A stretch of 64,000 bases of DNA, from positions 558,001 through 622,000 of the forward strand of contig CANLOW010000001.1 in NCBI GenBank assembly GCA_947493035.1. Reading direction: 5' to 3'. Below the pieces are notes generated by a model that saw only the letters and a list, made by a program, of their open reading frames with translations, did not search any database and was not told where the DNA came from. The position numbers and the translations under genes were made by a program. The stretch comes from an uncultured Aquimarina sp. GTDB lineage: Bacteria > Bacteroidota > Bacteroidia > Flavobacteriales > Flavobacteriaceae. Of the stretch, positions 1 to 9,293 are shown piece after piece; positions within the stretch are counted from its first letter, which is position 1, and each line of letters starts with the position of its first letter.

Positions 1-1322
1 TAATTTCTGGTGGACCAGCATGGCGAGGAGAAGAGGTTGAAGTAGGTGATGTCATTTTAAAAGTAAAGCAAGAAGATGAAGATGAAGCTGTAAGTATTGT
101 AGGAATGCGTTTAGACAATGCTGTCAGCCTTATCAAAGGACCAAAAGGAACAAAAGTTACCCTAACACTAAAACGTGTTGATGGATCTATAGAAGATGTT
201 GATATTATTAGAGATATAGTTGAATTAGAAGAAACCTATGCTAAAAGCTCTTTAATAAAGAAAAAGGACAAGTATTTTGGCTTAATCAATCTACCAAAAT
301 TTTATTTCAACGCCGAAGATTACAATTCTAGAAATGCTGCTTCTGACGTTAAAAAAGAAATAGAAAGATTCAAGAATAAAAATATAGATGGTCTAGTAAT
401 AGACCTTAGAAATAATGGAGGAGGGTCATTGAAAACAGCTGTCGACTTAGCTGGTCTATTTATAAAAACTGGACCTGTTGTACAAGTCAAAAGTAGAGGC
501 GCAAGGAAACAAGTATTAGATGATAACAACCCATCTATCGTCTGGGATGGTCCATTAGTAATAATGGTTAATGAACTATCAGCATCTGCATCAGAAATTC
601 TTGCTGCTGCCATACAAGACTATAAACGCGGAATCGTGATAGGAAGTAAACAAACCTATGGAAAAGGGACTGTTCAATCAATCATCGACCTAAACAGATG
701 GCTACGCAGTAATAATAATGGTGATTTAGGTGCAATAAAGGTAACAACCTCTAAATTTTACCGCATAAACGGAGGCTCAACACAATTAGAAGGTGTTAAA
801 AGTGATGTTGTAGTGCCTGATCGATATAGCTACATCGAAATTGGAGAAAAAGATCAAGATAACCCACTTCCATATGATAAAATAGCTCCAGCGCAATATA
901 GTAACTGGAGTAACCTTGTAGGCTACGAAGATATCATCAAGAGAAGCAAAAATCGTATGGACAAAAACGACCAAATCGTATTGATTGATGAAAGTGCTAA
1001 ATGGTTGTCACATAGACGTAACTTAAAACAGATATCATTAAAATACAACGATTACAAAGAAGACATCGATAAGAACGAAAAGAAAATTAAATATTTTGAA
1101 AAAATCGAAGATTATAAATCCAATTTAGACTTCTCCTCTTTACCTTATGAAATTAACAAAATAAAAGAGGATACCGTTCTTGGTGAAAAAAGACGACGTT
1201 GGCATGAAAATCTAAAATCTGACGTATATGTAGACGAAGCTATTAATGTACTAGAAGATATTGAAGTCGAGCAATACAAAGCTAATCTAGGAGTTATACC
1301 AGAAGAAAAGGTTCATGAATAA
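1..1322 (+). CDS. prc: Carboxy-terminal processing protease (Prc/Tsp-like, peptidase S41), 5'-truncated
   Basis: Periplasmic tail-specific serine protease that degrades or trims proteins from the C terminus. The open frame is already running at base 3, and its first residues (ISGGPAWRGEEVEVGD) are the tail of a PDZ domain, so the first in-frame ATG at 105 is not the start. The gene begins upstream of the window and about 439 residues are present. The S41 core follows, with the Ser of the SASASEI motif (about 570-600) and the Lys of the TYGKGTVQ motif (about 655-675) forming the Ser/Lys dyad. The charged helical C-terminal region resembles the Tsp C-terminal extension (DUF3340-like). The stop overlaps the next gene by 8 bases, so the two are probably co-transcribed. 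Family assignment is secure; the symbol is by analogy. Confidence 0.93.
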   Translation, partial: ISGGPAWRGEEVEVGDVILKVKQEDEDEAVSIVGMRLDNAVSLIKGPKGTKVTLTLKRVDGSIEDVDIIRDIVELEETYAKSSLIKKKDKYFGLINLPKFYFNAEDYNSRNAASDVKKEIERFKNKNIDGLVIDLRNNGGGSLKTAVDLAGLFIKTGPVVQVKSRGARKQVLDDNNPSIVWDGPLVIMVNELSASASEILAAAIQDYKRGIVIGSKQTYGKGTVQSIIDLNRWLRSNNNGDLGAIKVTTSKFYRINGGSTQLEGVKSDVVVPDRYSYIEIGEKDQDNPLPYDKIAPAQYSNWSNLVGYEDIIKRSKNRMDKNDQIVLIDESAKWLSHRRNLKQISLKYNDYKEDIDKNEKKIKYFEKIEDYKSNLDFSSLPYEINKIKEDTVLGEKRRRWHENLKSDVYVDEAINVLEDIEVEQYKANLGVIPEEKVHE

Positions 1323-2424
1323 AGCCTATCAAATTAAAAAATGGTTTTCTACGCTCCAAAAATTGAAATTCAATTTTTGGAGCGTAGTTAGTTTAATAAT
1401 CATTTCAACTTATGGGTTAATAGCTGTATTTGCTTATTTGATAGCTCCGGACAATAGCCCTAACGCCAATCAAATGCATTTATCTATTCATTCTAAAGCA
1501 CCAGGTTTCACCACTAATATACTTCAAGTTCCCAGTGAATCTTATAACGAAAACCCATCTCTTATTTCAAAGATTTTATCTGGAGTACCATCAAAAAATG
1601 TGGAAATACCATTTAAATCCTTAGACATCTCACAAAATGAACTTATCGTTTTAACATCTGCTAACGCTGAAAAGAATACAGCACAACGAATATCTTTGGA
1701 CGCATTCAATACCAAAGACTTAAATCTTATAAAAAAACAGTTTACCACTGTAAAGACCTTTTGGTTAGGCACAGACAAATACGGAAGAGATATGCTTAGC
1801 AGGTTATTAATCGGTAGTAGGATATCATTTTCCATTGGTTTTGTAGCTGTTTTTATATCATTATTCATCGGAACTTTTATTGGCGCTATCTCTGGATATT
1901 TTGGAGGATGGATTGACAATCTTATGGTTTGGCTAATGAATGTACTTTGGTCTATACCTACATTATTATTAGTAATAGCAATCACCTTAGCTCTTGGGAA
2001 AGGTTTACTACAAGTATACATTGCTGTAGGTTTAACCATGTGGGTAGAGGTAGCTAGAGTAGTAAGAGGTCAAGTGATTTCTGTTAAAGAGAATCAATAC
2101 ATAACAGCCACTAAAGTACTAGGCTTTTCAAACTTCAGAACTCTATTTTATCATATTCTCCCTAATAGTTTTTCACCTGTAATAGTAATTGCAGCTGCTA
2201 ATTTTGCAAGTGCCATCCTTATCGAAAGCGGACTTAGCTTTCTGGGCATTGGAGCTCAACCACCTATCCCTAGTTGGGGATCGATAATAAAAGATCACTA
2301 TCCCTACATAATTCTAGGTAAAGCTTACATGGCTTTAATTCCCGGTACGGCACTTATGACGTTGGTAATGTCTTTCATGCTTCTTGGGAATGGAATTAGA
2401 GATTGGCTATCAATTAAAAAATAA
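1315..2424 (+). CDS. Peptide-type ABC transporter permease (DppC/OppC family)
   Basis: Inner-membrane permease of a dipeptide/oligopeptide/nickel importer. There is one N-terminal membrane helix (about residues 24-45), then a long periplasmic insertion (about 50-150), then the five-helix binding-protein-dependent transport core. The end of the insertion carries the DppC-typical 'LGTDKYGRDMLSRLL'. The coupling-loop region 'GLSFLGIGAQPPIPSWG' lies near residue 305. At 369 residues it is longer than the usual 300 because of the insertion, which is common in Bacteroidota homologues. Its ATG overlaps the protease stop by 8 bases. No ATPase, DppB partner or binding protein is adjacent, so the substrate is unknown. 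Confidence 0.9.
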   Translation: MNKAYQIKKWFSTLQKLKFNFWSVVSLIIISTYGLIAVFAYLIAPDNSPNANQMHLSIHSKAPGFTTNILQVPSESYNENPSLISKILSGVPSKNVEIPFKSLDISQNELIVLTSANAEKNTAQRISLDAFNTKDLNLIKKQFTTVKTFWLGTDKYGRDMLSRLLIGSRISFSIGFVAVFISLFIGTFIGAISGYFGGWIDNLMVWLMNVLWSIPTLLLVIAITLALGKGLLQVYIAVGLTMWVEVARVVRGQVISVKENQYITATKVLGFSNFRTLFYHILPNSFSPVIVIAAANFASAILIESGLSFLGIGAQPPIPSWGSIIKDHYPYIILGKAYMALIPGTALMTLVMSFMLLGNGIRDWLSIKK

Positions 2425-2427
2425 TTT

Positions 2428-3222
2428 ATGAGAAAATATTTATATCCTGTTTTAATAACTCTAGTTAGTATTGGATTTTATTTCTGGGAAAAGCAACTTG
2501 ACAGAGATCATTATGAAGGATTAAAAAACGAGACTAATTCTTATATGGATTTTAATTATTTTCCAACAGGAGCCAAAGGAGAATTAGTCGAGCATGCCTA
2601 TTACGACCTTATGTACAGCGAGAAGCATGAACAACCTATTTGGGTTGCCTACGAGCTTAAAAAAGAACACCTATCAGATAACGACTTTAAAAGACCTTAT
2701 TTTGAAATAGATCCTCTAGTAAAGACTCAAGCTGCTAGTTGGAAGAATTACAAAAAATCCGGATATGATAGAGGGCATTACTGCCCAGCTGGTGACCGCC
2801 GCTTTAGCAAGAAAGCTTATGATGAAACTTTTTTGACTTCGAATATATCCCCCCAACTTCATGATTTTAACGCTGGAATATGGAATAAGTTAGAACAAAA
2901 AATAAGATACTGGGTACGAAAAGACAAACAACTCTTTATTGTCACGGGACCTATTTTCAAAAATGCTAAAAAAGCTATTGGTAGTGAAAACGTAACAGTT
3001 CCAACACATTTTTTTAAGGCTATATTAAAATACGGAAAAGGAACCCCTAAATCTATTGCATTTATAATGCCACATCAAAGAGGCCTTAAAGATTTAAAAA
3101 AACATATAGTCTCTATAGATGAATTAGAAAAAGTTATTGGTTATGATCTATTTTCTTTCTTAAATGATGATTTAGAGCACAAATTAGAAAAAGAAAAGAA
3201 TACTTGGATGTGGCGATTTTAA
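2428..3222 (+). CDS. DNA/RNA non-specific endonuclease (NUC1 family), membrane-anchored or exported
   Basis: Metal-dependent sugar-non-specific nuclease of the Serratia nuclease/NucA type. An N-terminal hydrophobic stretch (YLYPVLITLVSIGFYFW) would export or anchor it. The catalytic signature 'YDRGHYCPAGDR' (DRGH, catalytic His) lies near residue 113, and the metal-binding Asn fits in 'NISPQLHDFNAGIWNKLE'. It starts 3 bases after the permease stop, so it probably belongs to the same transcript. It could scavenge nucleotides or destroy extracellular DNA; no immunity gene is visible beside it, which argues against a toxin role. Confidence 0.9.
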   Translation: MRKYLYPVLITLVSIGFYFWEKQLDRDHYEGLKNETNSYMDFNYFPTGAKGELVEHAYYDLMYSEKHEQPIWVAYELKKEHLSDNDFKRPYFEIDPLVKTQAASWKNYKKSGYDRGHYCPAGDRRFSKKAYDETFLTSNISPQLHDFNAGIWNKLEQKIRYWVRKDKQLFIVTGPIFKNAKKAIGSENVTVPTHFFKAILKYGKGTPKSIAFIMPHQRGLKDLKKHIVSIDELEKVIGYDLFSFLNDDLEHKLEKEKNTWMWRF

Positions 3223-3739
3223 CACTTCGCTCAACACACCAAACACTTAAAAAGCATCTTAAACATTGATCCATTTCATCGAATACATTTTTGTTATTAG
3301 ATGAAATTATCTTCTTCCTTATATATTCCATTGTACGATTTAGTATTGTATCCAATACACAGATCACAATCGTATTATAACTACTATTTTTTAAACTACC
3401 AATTACAAATCGTTAGTCAATTACTTAAGGATAGTTACACACAAGACATTTTCAAGAAATAAAAGATTGATTAAATTTCCTCATATAAGGATTATAAATA
3501 TTTGTTTGAATATTATTATTCAAATGTAAAATCTAAAGTATTTAAACTTCTCTTTTCATACATACTAACATCTGTAAAATTTAACCTTCAAAGGTTAGAA
3601 CCTTAAAATAATCACATAATTGAATACATCAATTTAATCACTGTAATTTCTATATACTCTAGATTACATGGAAACAAAAAAAGCCACCCTTAAAAGGGTG
3701 GCTTTCGCTATTTATAACTCAAAATCAAATAGATTCTAA
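3223..3739. other. 517-base AT-rich gap with no convincing gene
   Basis: No convincing reading frame. It holds two short inverted repeats (around 3506-3527, TTTGAAT arms; and 3583-3597, TAACCTT/AAGGTTA) and the OmpA terminator at the right end. A CAAATGTA box at 3521-3528 would be a minus-strand TAnnTTTG element, but I found no matching TTG partner. Confidence 0.5.
3675..3704 (-). terminator. Rho-independent terminator of the OmpA-family gene
   Basis: Perfect stem AAGCCACCCTT / AAGGGTGGCTT around a short A-rich centre at 3681-3704. A run of A at 3674-3680 lies to its left and gives the U-tract on the minus strand. It sits 36 bases beyond the stop of the minus-strand gene. Confidence 0.85.
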
Positions 3740-5167
3740 TTACTTAATTAAGTTAATTTCTACTCTTCTATTTAATTTTCTACCTGCTTTAGTGTTGTTA
3801 TCAGCAATTGGAGCTGATTCTCCAAATCCTCTAGAACCTAAGTTAGATTGAGAAATACCATGTCCAATTAAATAAGCCTTAACAGAAGCTGCTCTTGACT
3901 CAGATAATCTCTGGTTTCCAGCTGATCCACCAACGCTATCAGTATGACCGTCGATTGTGAAACGAGCTTTAGGATATTCTTTCAAAATCGAAACGATATC
4001 ATCTAATACAGTTTTAGATTGATCCTTAATAGTTGATCTACCAGAGTCAAATAAGATCGTTTTAGCATAAGCATTTAACGTCGACTGAACTTCTTTAGTT
4101 ACAACTTTAACTTCTGGACAACCATTATTAGCTTTAACACCTGGTACAGTTGGACACTTATCATCTTTATCTAAAACACCATCGTTGTCAGTATCTTTGT
4201 AAGGACAACCATTGTTTGCTACAGGACCTGCAACATTAGGACAGTTATCGATGTTATCAGCAACACCATCACCATCAGCATCTGGACAACCTTTTAATGA
4301 AGCTTCACCAGGTACATTAGGACAGTTATCATCACCATCAATTACACCATCACCATCAGAATCAGGACATCCACCATTTTCTGGCTTACCTGCTTGATCA
4401 GGACAGTTATCTTCAGAATCTTTGATACCATCTAAATCAGTATCAGGACATCCGTTAAACTGCTCTAAACCTGGAGTATCAGGACATTCGTCTTTCTTGT
4501 CGTTAATTCCGTCTCCGTCAGTATCAGAACCTCCGAAAGCAAACTTAACACCAGCTGAATGTTGTAAGTGTGAAGATTGGAAAGATGATCCTCCAACTAC
4601 GATATTAGAATCATTATCACTATATTCTCCAATAACACCTTTATAAGTTGTTTCTACGTAAATAGCAAAATTTTCAGTAATCCAGAAGTCTACACCACCA
4701 GATAAGTTACCAGAAAATGCACCATCATCTTCGATCCAGTGGTAACCAGCTCCAATACCTGCGTAAGGTGCGAACCAACCATTTTTCCAAGAATCTTTTA
4801 ATTGACGAACATCATAATTAATTTGACCTTCAACTGCGAAGTATGACCAATCATCAACTGCTACAGATCTTACAGGATCAAAATTTCCGTATTCACCAAT
4901 TTTATTAATGCTTCCTCCTAATGTAGCACTAAAACCATTCTTTATATATCTGCTCACAGAGATTTCAGAGATAGAAGGAATAATGTTATCGTTAAAATAA
5001 CTTGGGTTGATTAATCTAGCATCCGAAAAAGGTGCAGATTCAGGAATGAAATCCACTGCGTTTGCCCCAACTTTAATAGCCCAAGGATAAGTCTCACTTT
5101 GAGCAATTGCCGAACTAGCTGTCAAAGCAGCAGCTACTACTAGCAATGATTTAATTAGTTTCTTCAT
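3740..5167 (-). CDS. OmpA-family outer membrane protein with thrombospondin type-3 repeats
   Basis: Outer-membrane barrel protein tethered to peptidoglycan. The start is placed at ATG 5167 because it opens a clear signal peptide ([23 protein letters not shown]); a longer frame to 5260 would bury it and would run through the promoter. Order: signal peptide, beta-barrel (about 25-205), a calcium-binding TSP type-3 region of acidic repeats ([19 protein letters not shown] and variants, about 210-345), then the OmpA C-terminal domain with '[11 protein letters not shown]' and '[13 protein letters not shown]'. Length is 475 residues. It is monocistronic, with its own promoter and terminator. High expression is likely, as for OprF-type porins of this phylum. 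Confidence 0.93.
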   Translation of the reverse strand: MKKLIKSLLVVAAALTASSAIAQSETYPWAIKVGANAVDFIPESAPFSDARLINPSYFNDNIIPSISEISVSRYIKNGFSATLGGSINKIGEYGNFDPVRSVAVDDWSYFAVEGQINYDVRQLKDSWKNGWFAPYAGIGAGYHWIEDDGAFSGNLSGGVDFWITENFAIYVETTYKGVIGEYSDNDSNIVVGGSSFQSSHLQHSAGVKFAFGGSDTDGDGINDKKDECPDTPGLEQFNGCPDTDLDGIKDSEDNCPDQAGKPENGGCPDSDGDGVIDGDDNCPNVPGEASLKGCPDADGDGVADNIDNCPNVAGPVANNGCPYKDTDNDGVLDKDDKCPTVPGVKANNGCPEVKVVTKEVQSTLNAYAKTILFDSGRSTIKDQSKTVLDDIVSILKEYPKARFTIDGHTDSVGGSAGNQRLSESRAASVKAYLIGHGISQSNLGSRGFGESAPIADNNTKAGRKLNRRVEINLIK

Positions 5168-5199
5168 ATTATTAATGATTTTATTAGAGTTATCTTCAA

Positions 5200-5230
5200 C
5201 AAATGTAACAGGATAACTGAAACTAACAAA
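5200..5230 (-). promoter_or_regulatory. Bacteroidota-type promoter of the OmpA-family gene
   Basis: On the minus strand, TTTG (5230-5227) is followed by 19 bases and then TACATTTG (5207-5200). This matches TTTG-N19-TAnnTTTG exactly. It lies 33 bases upstream of the chosen ATG, which supports that start. Confidence 0.75.
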
Positions 5231-5288
5231 AACTATTTTAGTATTTATATAAAATTTCACTCATATAGATGCTTTTTATCAGAAAAAA

Positions 5289-8200
5289 CTAAGGAACATC
5301 CATTATTTTCAACGCTTGATCAAAGTATATTAAGTATTTCTTAACATTTTCATAACCAATCGTCTTCACAATTTCTTGGTATTTTTCAAGCTGCTCTCGG
5401 TGTTTTTCATCAACAGCTCCTGTTTTGTAATCTATAATAATAACATCTTTACCATTAGAAATTTCTATTCTATCAGGTCTTAATAGCTCTTCTTTTAAAT
5501 AAAAATCTCTCTCATTATATATTGTATTAGATTTTCTAAAAAAAGATTCAAAAAATTCATGCTCTAATAATTCATTAATCTGCTTCTTTAATTTCTGTTT
5601 TTCTTCCTTTTTAAGAAAAGTAGCATTTTCGATTTCTTTAAATGCTTTATCGACATCCGATCGATCATAAATTTTTGACATCGCTAAATGGACTACATCC
5701 CCTTTCCTAATAGCTTCCGATTTTACCGAACTTAAAGTCAATTTATCGTTATTCATTTTTTGAAACACAAAATCATGAATACTCTCATTTTCGCTTAATA
5801 CCTTGTTCTTTTCAGCTATTCTAACTCGATCCCCAATTGTTAACCTGTGATGACTCGAAGAATTTCCATTATATACACTGAAGAAATCATATATAAAGGA
5901 AATGACATTTCCTTTATCCAAGGAAAGTGTAGTTTGCTTTTCATTACCTAACAAATACAATCTATTTACGGCCCTAGTAAAAGCAACATACAGAACATTA
6001 ATAATATCTAATTCTTCCATAGCCAAAACCTCATTTGCGTTTTCGACTAAAGAATCTCCGTAATAATCAAAAACCTTTCGATTAAAACGCCAATACAAGT
6101 GATCTATACCTATATTATTTTCAAAACTTTTAACCCATATATTGGATGATTTAAAAGCATATAATGATTCATCTAAAAAAGGTAAAATGACTACTGGAAA
6201 TTCTAATCCTTTTGATTTGTGTATTGTCATTATTCGAACCCCATCCTGTTCTTCGGGTGTAATTACACTAAGTGATTCCTTTTTCGAATCCCAATAATCT
6301 AAAAATTGTTTCAAGTTCCCATTAACAGAGTTACAATAATCGAAAACAACATCCATAAAAAACTGCAGGTTAGATGACACAGATTTATTCAAACCAAATT
6401 GATGTATAACATCTTCTGCTAGTGTATATACAGAAAGGTAGTCCGATAAATTCGTTTCAAAACCTAAACCAAAACAAACTTTCAATTCTTTCTCAAAAAG
6501 TTCATGGCTTTCCCCTAACAATTTCTTGACTTTTTGACTACTTACTACTTTATTATAGAAAAGAGATTGAGCATTTATTGTGTTTAATCTAGATAAACTG
6601 TTGTTAGGCTCTGACACATATTGCATCACTGACTCTAACAACCTAACATCTGATGCATTTTTAACCAATAAACTTTCTGAAGAAATAACTGGAATTCCAT
6701 TACCTATCAAATAATTAGATATAGTAATTGCTTCAGAATTTTTCCTAACTAAAACAGCTATATCTTTTAGTAAAAAGCCATCTTCTAGTGCTTCATCAAT
6801 ATATTTTTTAGTTGCTTCGGGGTAGATTTCATCCTTTTCAACTTTCGTATTAGCATCAAATAATTCTAACGAAATATAGCCTCCTTCCTTATTATTAACT
6901 TTTTGTTGATTCCCTTTTTTATACAAAGACTGATGTCCTTTGTTCGACAAAAAATCGGATAGATAAGTAAAGAATTGATTATTAAAACTTATTATTTCTG
7001 AATAACTCCTATAATTTGTTCCTAACTGAAATAACTTTTTTTCAGGATTTGAAAACGGAGTATACCCCTCAGAAAGCTCCATGAATTGCTCTGCTTTCCC
7101 TCCCCTCCACCTATAAATAGATTGCTTGGCATCACCTACCAATGTTGCTGTTCCTGTATTATCTGTATTCTCAACATAAGAAGAAAGAGCATTATCGATT
7201 AATGGAATTAAATTTTTCCATTGCACCTCTGAAGTATCTTGGAATTCATCGACAAAAAAATCTTTGAACTGCTCACCTAATCTCTCGTATATAAAAGGTG
7301 TAGGCTGATCTTTAATATTATCCGATATTAATGTATTAAATTCAGATATCAACACTTGGTTTTTCTCTTTCTTAATCAGTTCAATTTTACCACTCAATAA
7401 ATTCAACAAAGACATTGCTGGAAGGTTTTTTACAACTCCCTCAATACTAACCGACTCATAAATCAATAATTTTGTATGATTAAATACTGATTCAATCTCC
7501 GAGCGTAGATTATCAATTGTTGCTTTAATAGCATCTGTCTTACTTTTTGCGTATAACTCTACTTCTTCAATATTTTTAAGAATAAAATCTCTTAGAGGTG
7601 ATGTGCCATTAACAGATAATTTAGTGAAATATCTAGGGAGCGTACCTCTAGAAAAATCACCAATTACTCCTGCTGTTTCAATTTTTTGTAAAAGCGCTAA
7701 AGACAACCTCTTTACCTCTGACTTATTTTTCCCTTTTTGTTTATTAAAAGATTTATACAAATCTAACAACGCACTATTCGAAACCTTAGAAAGAGACGCT
7801 AAATACTGTTGATCACTTTCTCTGAAAAGAATCATACCCAATTCGAAAAGAAGTTGTTTGATATCCCAACTTTTATCATCATCTATTTGCTGTCCTACAT
7901 AATCTAAAACTATCTGAGTAATCATTTTATCTTTTCCCACCTCCATGAGTAATTGATCTACAGCTTCTTCTAAAATCAACTTTTGATCTAATTGCACTTC
8001 AAAAGAATTTGAAAGATTTAAATCGAAGGCAAAAGTCCTAATAATGGATTGTGTGAATTTATCTATAGTCTGGACACTAAAAGCTGTGTAGTTATGTAAT
8101 ATAAACTGTAACACTTCTAAGGAACGCTTTTTTAGTGATAACGCGTCTAGGCTTAATTCATGCTGAACCTCCTTAAACATTGAATTATCTACAGGGTCTT

Positions 8201-8402
8201 CTAAGGCAAATGCGTACAATGTAGAAAGTATACGTTCTTTCATTTCAGAAACTGCCTTATTGGTGAAAGTAATGGCTAATATCTGCTTGTACCTTCCATT
8301 ACTATTACTACCCAATATTTTCAAAAGGTAATTTCTTACTAATGTGTATGTTTTTCCTGCACCCGCAGCTGCATCGTATATTGTCAAAGCTGTTGAAGAC
8401 AT
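5289..8402 (-). CDS. addA: AddA-like UvrD/Rep helicase with C-terminal nuclease domain (double-strand break processing)
   Basis: ATP-dependent helicase-nuclease subunit (RecB/AddA type) that resects double-strand breaks for RecA loading. All superfamily 1 motifs are readable: Walker A AAGAGKT (about residue 10), Ia ITFTNKAVSEMKERI, II DEFQDTSEVQW, III VGDAKQSIYRWRGG, IV TNYRS, V IMTIHKSKGLEFP and VI LYVAFTRAVNRLYLL. The C terminus has a PD-(D/E)XK nuclease core, 'DRIEISNGKDVIIIDYKTG', with the Asp and DYK catalytic residues. Length of 1037 residues fits the Bacteroidota form. The AddB-like partner lies at 38794-41523 on the other strand, so the pair is not an operon here. It is divergent from the superoxide dismutase gene. 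Confidence 0.9.
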   Translation of the reverse strand: MSSTALTIYDAAAGAGKTYTLVRNYLLKILGSNSNGRYKQILAITFTNKAVSEMKERILSTLYAFALEDPVDNSMFKEVQHELSLDALSLKKRSLEVLQFILHNYTAFSVQTIDKFTQSIIRTFAFDLNLSNSFEVQLDQKLILEEAVDQLLMEVGKDKMITQIVLDYVGQQIDDDKSWDIKQLLFELGMILFRESDQQYLASLSKVSNSALLDLYKSFNKQKGKNKSEVKRLSLALLQKIETAGVIGDFSRGTLPRYFTKLSVNGTSPLRDFILKNIEEVELYAKSKTDAIKATIDNLRSEIESVFNHTKLLIYESVSIEGVVKNLPAMSLLNLLSGKIELIKKEKNQVLISEFNTLISDNIKDQPTPFIYERLGEQFKDFFVDEFQDTSEVQWKNLIPLIDNALSSYVENTDNTGTATLVGDAKQSIYRWRGGKAEQFMELSEGYTPFSNPEKKLFQLGTNYRSYSEIISFNNQFFTYLSDFLSNKGHQSLYKKGNQQKVNNKEGGYISLELFDANTKVEKDEIYPEATKKYIDEALEDGFLLKDIAVLVRKNSEAITISNYLIGNGIPVISSESLLVKNASDVRLLESVMQYVSEPNNSLSRLNTINAQSLFYNKVVSSQKVKKLLGESHELFEKELKVCFGLGFETNLSDYLSVYTLAEDVIHQFGLNKSVSSNLQFFMDVVFDYCNSVNGNLKQFLDYWDSKKESLSVITPEEQDGVRIMTIHKSKGLEFPVVILPFLDESLYAFKSSNIWVKSFENNIGIDHLYWRFNRKVFDYYGDSLVENANEVLAMEELDIINVLYVAFTRAVNRLYLLGNEKQTTLSLDKGNVISFIYDFFSVYNGNSSSHHRLTIGDRVRIAEKNKVLSENESIHDFVFQKMNNDKLTLSSVKSEAIRKGDVVHLAMSKIYDRSDVDKAFKEIENATFLKKEEKQKLKKQINELLEHEFFESFFRKSNTIYNERDFYLKEELLRPDRIEISNGKDVIIIDYKTGAVDEKHREQLEKYQEIVKTIGYENVKKYLIYFDQALKIMDVP

Positions 8403-8487
8403 TCCTTTAGCTAATTTTTAACGAAAGCTAATTCAAATTTTAGTAAATTCAATACTTAGCAATGTTTTTATTGCACAGGATATTGCT

Positions 8488-8495
8488 TACTTTTG
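8488..8495 (+). promoter_or_regulatory. -7 element of the superoxide dismutase promoter
   Basis: TACTTTTG matches TAnnTTTG and lies 28 bases before the sodA ATG. A TTG at 8471-8473 is only 14 bases upstream, shorter than the usual 17-23, so the -33 box is uncertain. Confidence 0.45.
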
Positions 8496-8523
8496 AGTAT
8501 AATTAAACAATAAATTTTCAATC

Positions 8524-9132
8524 ATGGCATTCGAATTACCAAGTTTATCGTACGCTTACGACGCTTTAGAACCTCATATTGATGCTCGCACAATGGAAAT
8601 CCACCACAGCAAGCACCATAATGGATATACAACAAAATTAAACGGAGCAATTGAAGGTACTGATTTAGAAGGAAAATCTATCGAAGATATTCTTACTGGA
8701 TTAGACTTAAACAACAAAGCTGTTCGTAATAACGGTGGAGGTTTTTACAACCACAGGTTATTTTGGAATATCATGGCTCCTAATGCTGGAGGCACTCCTT
8801 CTGGAGCTGTTGCCAATGCAATTAACGAAGCTTATGGATCTTTTGAAGCATTTAAAACTGCATTCAAAAATGCTGCCGCGACACAATTCGGATCAGGATG
8901 GGCTTGGTTATGTGTTCATAAAGGAGGAAAAGTTGAAGTTTGCGCTACTGCCAACCAAGACAATCCATTAATGCCAGAAATTGGATGTGGTGGAGTTCCT
9001 GTATTAGGAGTAGATGTTTGGGAACATGCTTACTACTTAAATTATCAAAACAGAAGACCAGATTACCTAGAGGCTTTCTTTAGCGTAATTAACTGGGATG
9101 CTGTAAATGCATTATACGAAGCGAATAAATAA
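8524..9132 (+). CDS. sodA: Superoxide dismutase, Mn/Fe family (Mn-type or cambialistic)
   Basis: Converts superoxide to hydrogen peroxide and oxygen in the cytoplasm. The full-length 202-residue protein has both domains. Metal ligands are visible: His in 'MEIHHSKHH' (about 27), His in 'FYNHRLFW' (about 79), and Asp and His in '[16 protein letters not shown]' (about 163-167). The 'ATANQDNPL' segment supplies the outer-sphere Gln that is typical of Mn enzymes, and there is no Fe-type Gln at the first-domain position ('[13 protein letters not shown]'), so Mn or cambialistic use is more likely than strict Fe. It is a single-gene unit flanked by its own promoter and a strong hairpin. Confidence 0.95.
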   Translation: MAFELPSLSYAYDALEPHIDARTMEIHHSKHHNGYTTKLNGAIEGTDLEGKSIEDILTGLDLNNKAVRNNGGGFYNHRLFWNIMAPNAGGTPSGAVANAINEAYGSFEAFKTAFKNAAATQFGSGWAWLCVHKGGKVEVCATANQDNPLMPEIGCGGVPVLGVDVWEHAYYLNYQNRRPDYLEAFFSVINWDAVNALYEANK

Positions 9133-9152
9133 CTCGTAAGCTTCTTTTTATC

Positions 9153-9197
9153 AATTAAGGGGAATCACAAATATTTGTGATTCCCCTTAATTATTTT
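9153..9197 (+). terminator. Terminator of the superoxide dismutase gene
   Basis: Perfect inverted repeat with 20-base arms (9153-9172 and 9173-9192) followed by TTATTTT, starting 20 bases after the stop. The arms are AT-flanked and symmetric, so it may act in both directions. Confidence 0.8.
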
Positions 9198-9224
9198 GAT
9201 ACAAAATACAATTAATGTAAAGTC

Positions 9225-9254
9225 ATAAAAAAGACCTCCTTTTAGGGAGGTCTT
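9225..9254 (-). terminator. Terminator of the minus-strand GH16 gene
   Basis: Stem AAGACCTCC (9231-9239) / GGAGGTCTT (9246-9254) with a preceding A-run that becomes a U-tract on the minus strand. It lies 40 bases past the GH16 stop. Confidence 0.8.
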
Positions 9255-9293
9255 CATCACAACAATTAATTCTAATATAATTTTATATAGAAT

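Noticed and set aside
320..613. 97-residue minus-strand frame inside the protease gene
   Set aside because: Lies wholly within the well-supported S41 domain; shadow of that gene.
3134..3367. 77-residue minus-strand frame at the end of the nuclease gene
   Set aside because: Overlaps the nuclease C terminus, composition is random and it has no upstream signals.
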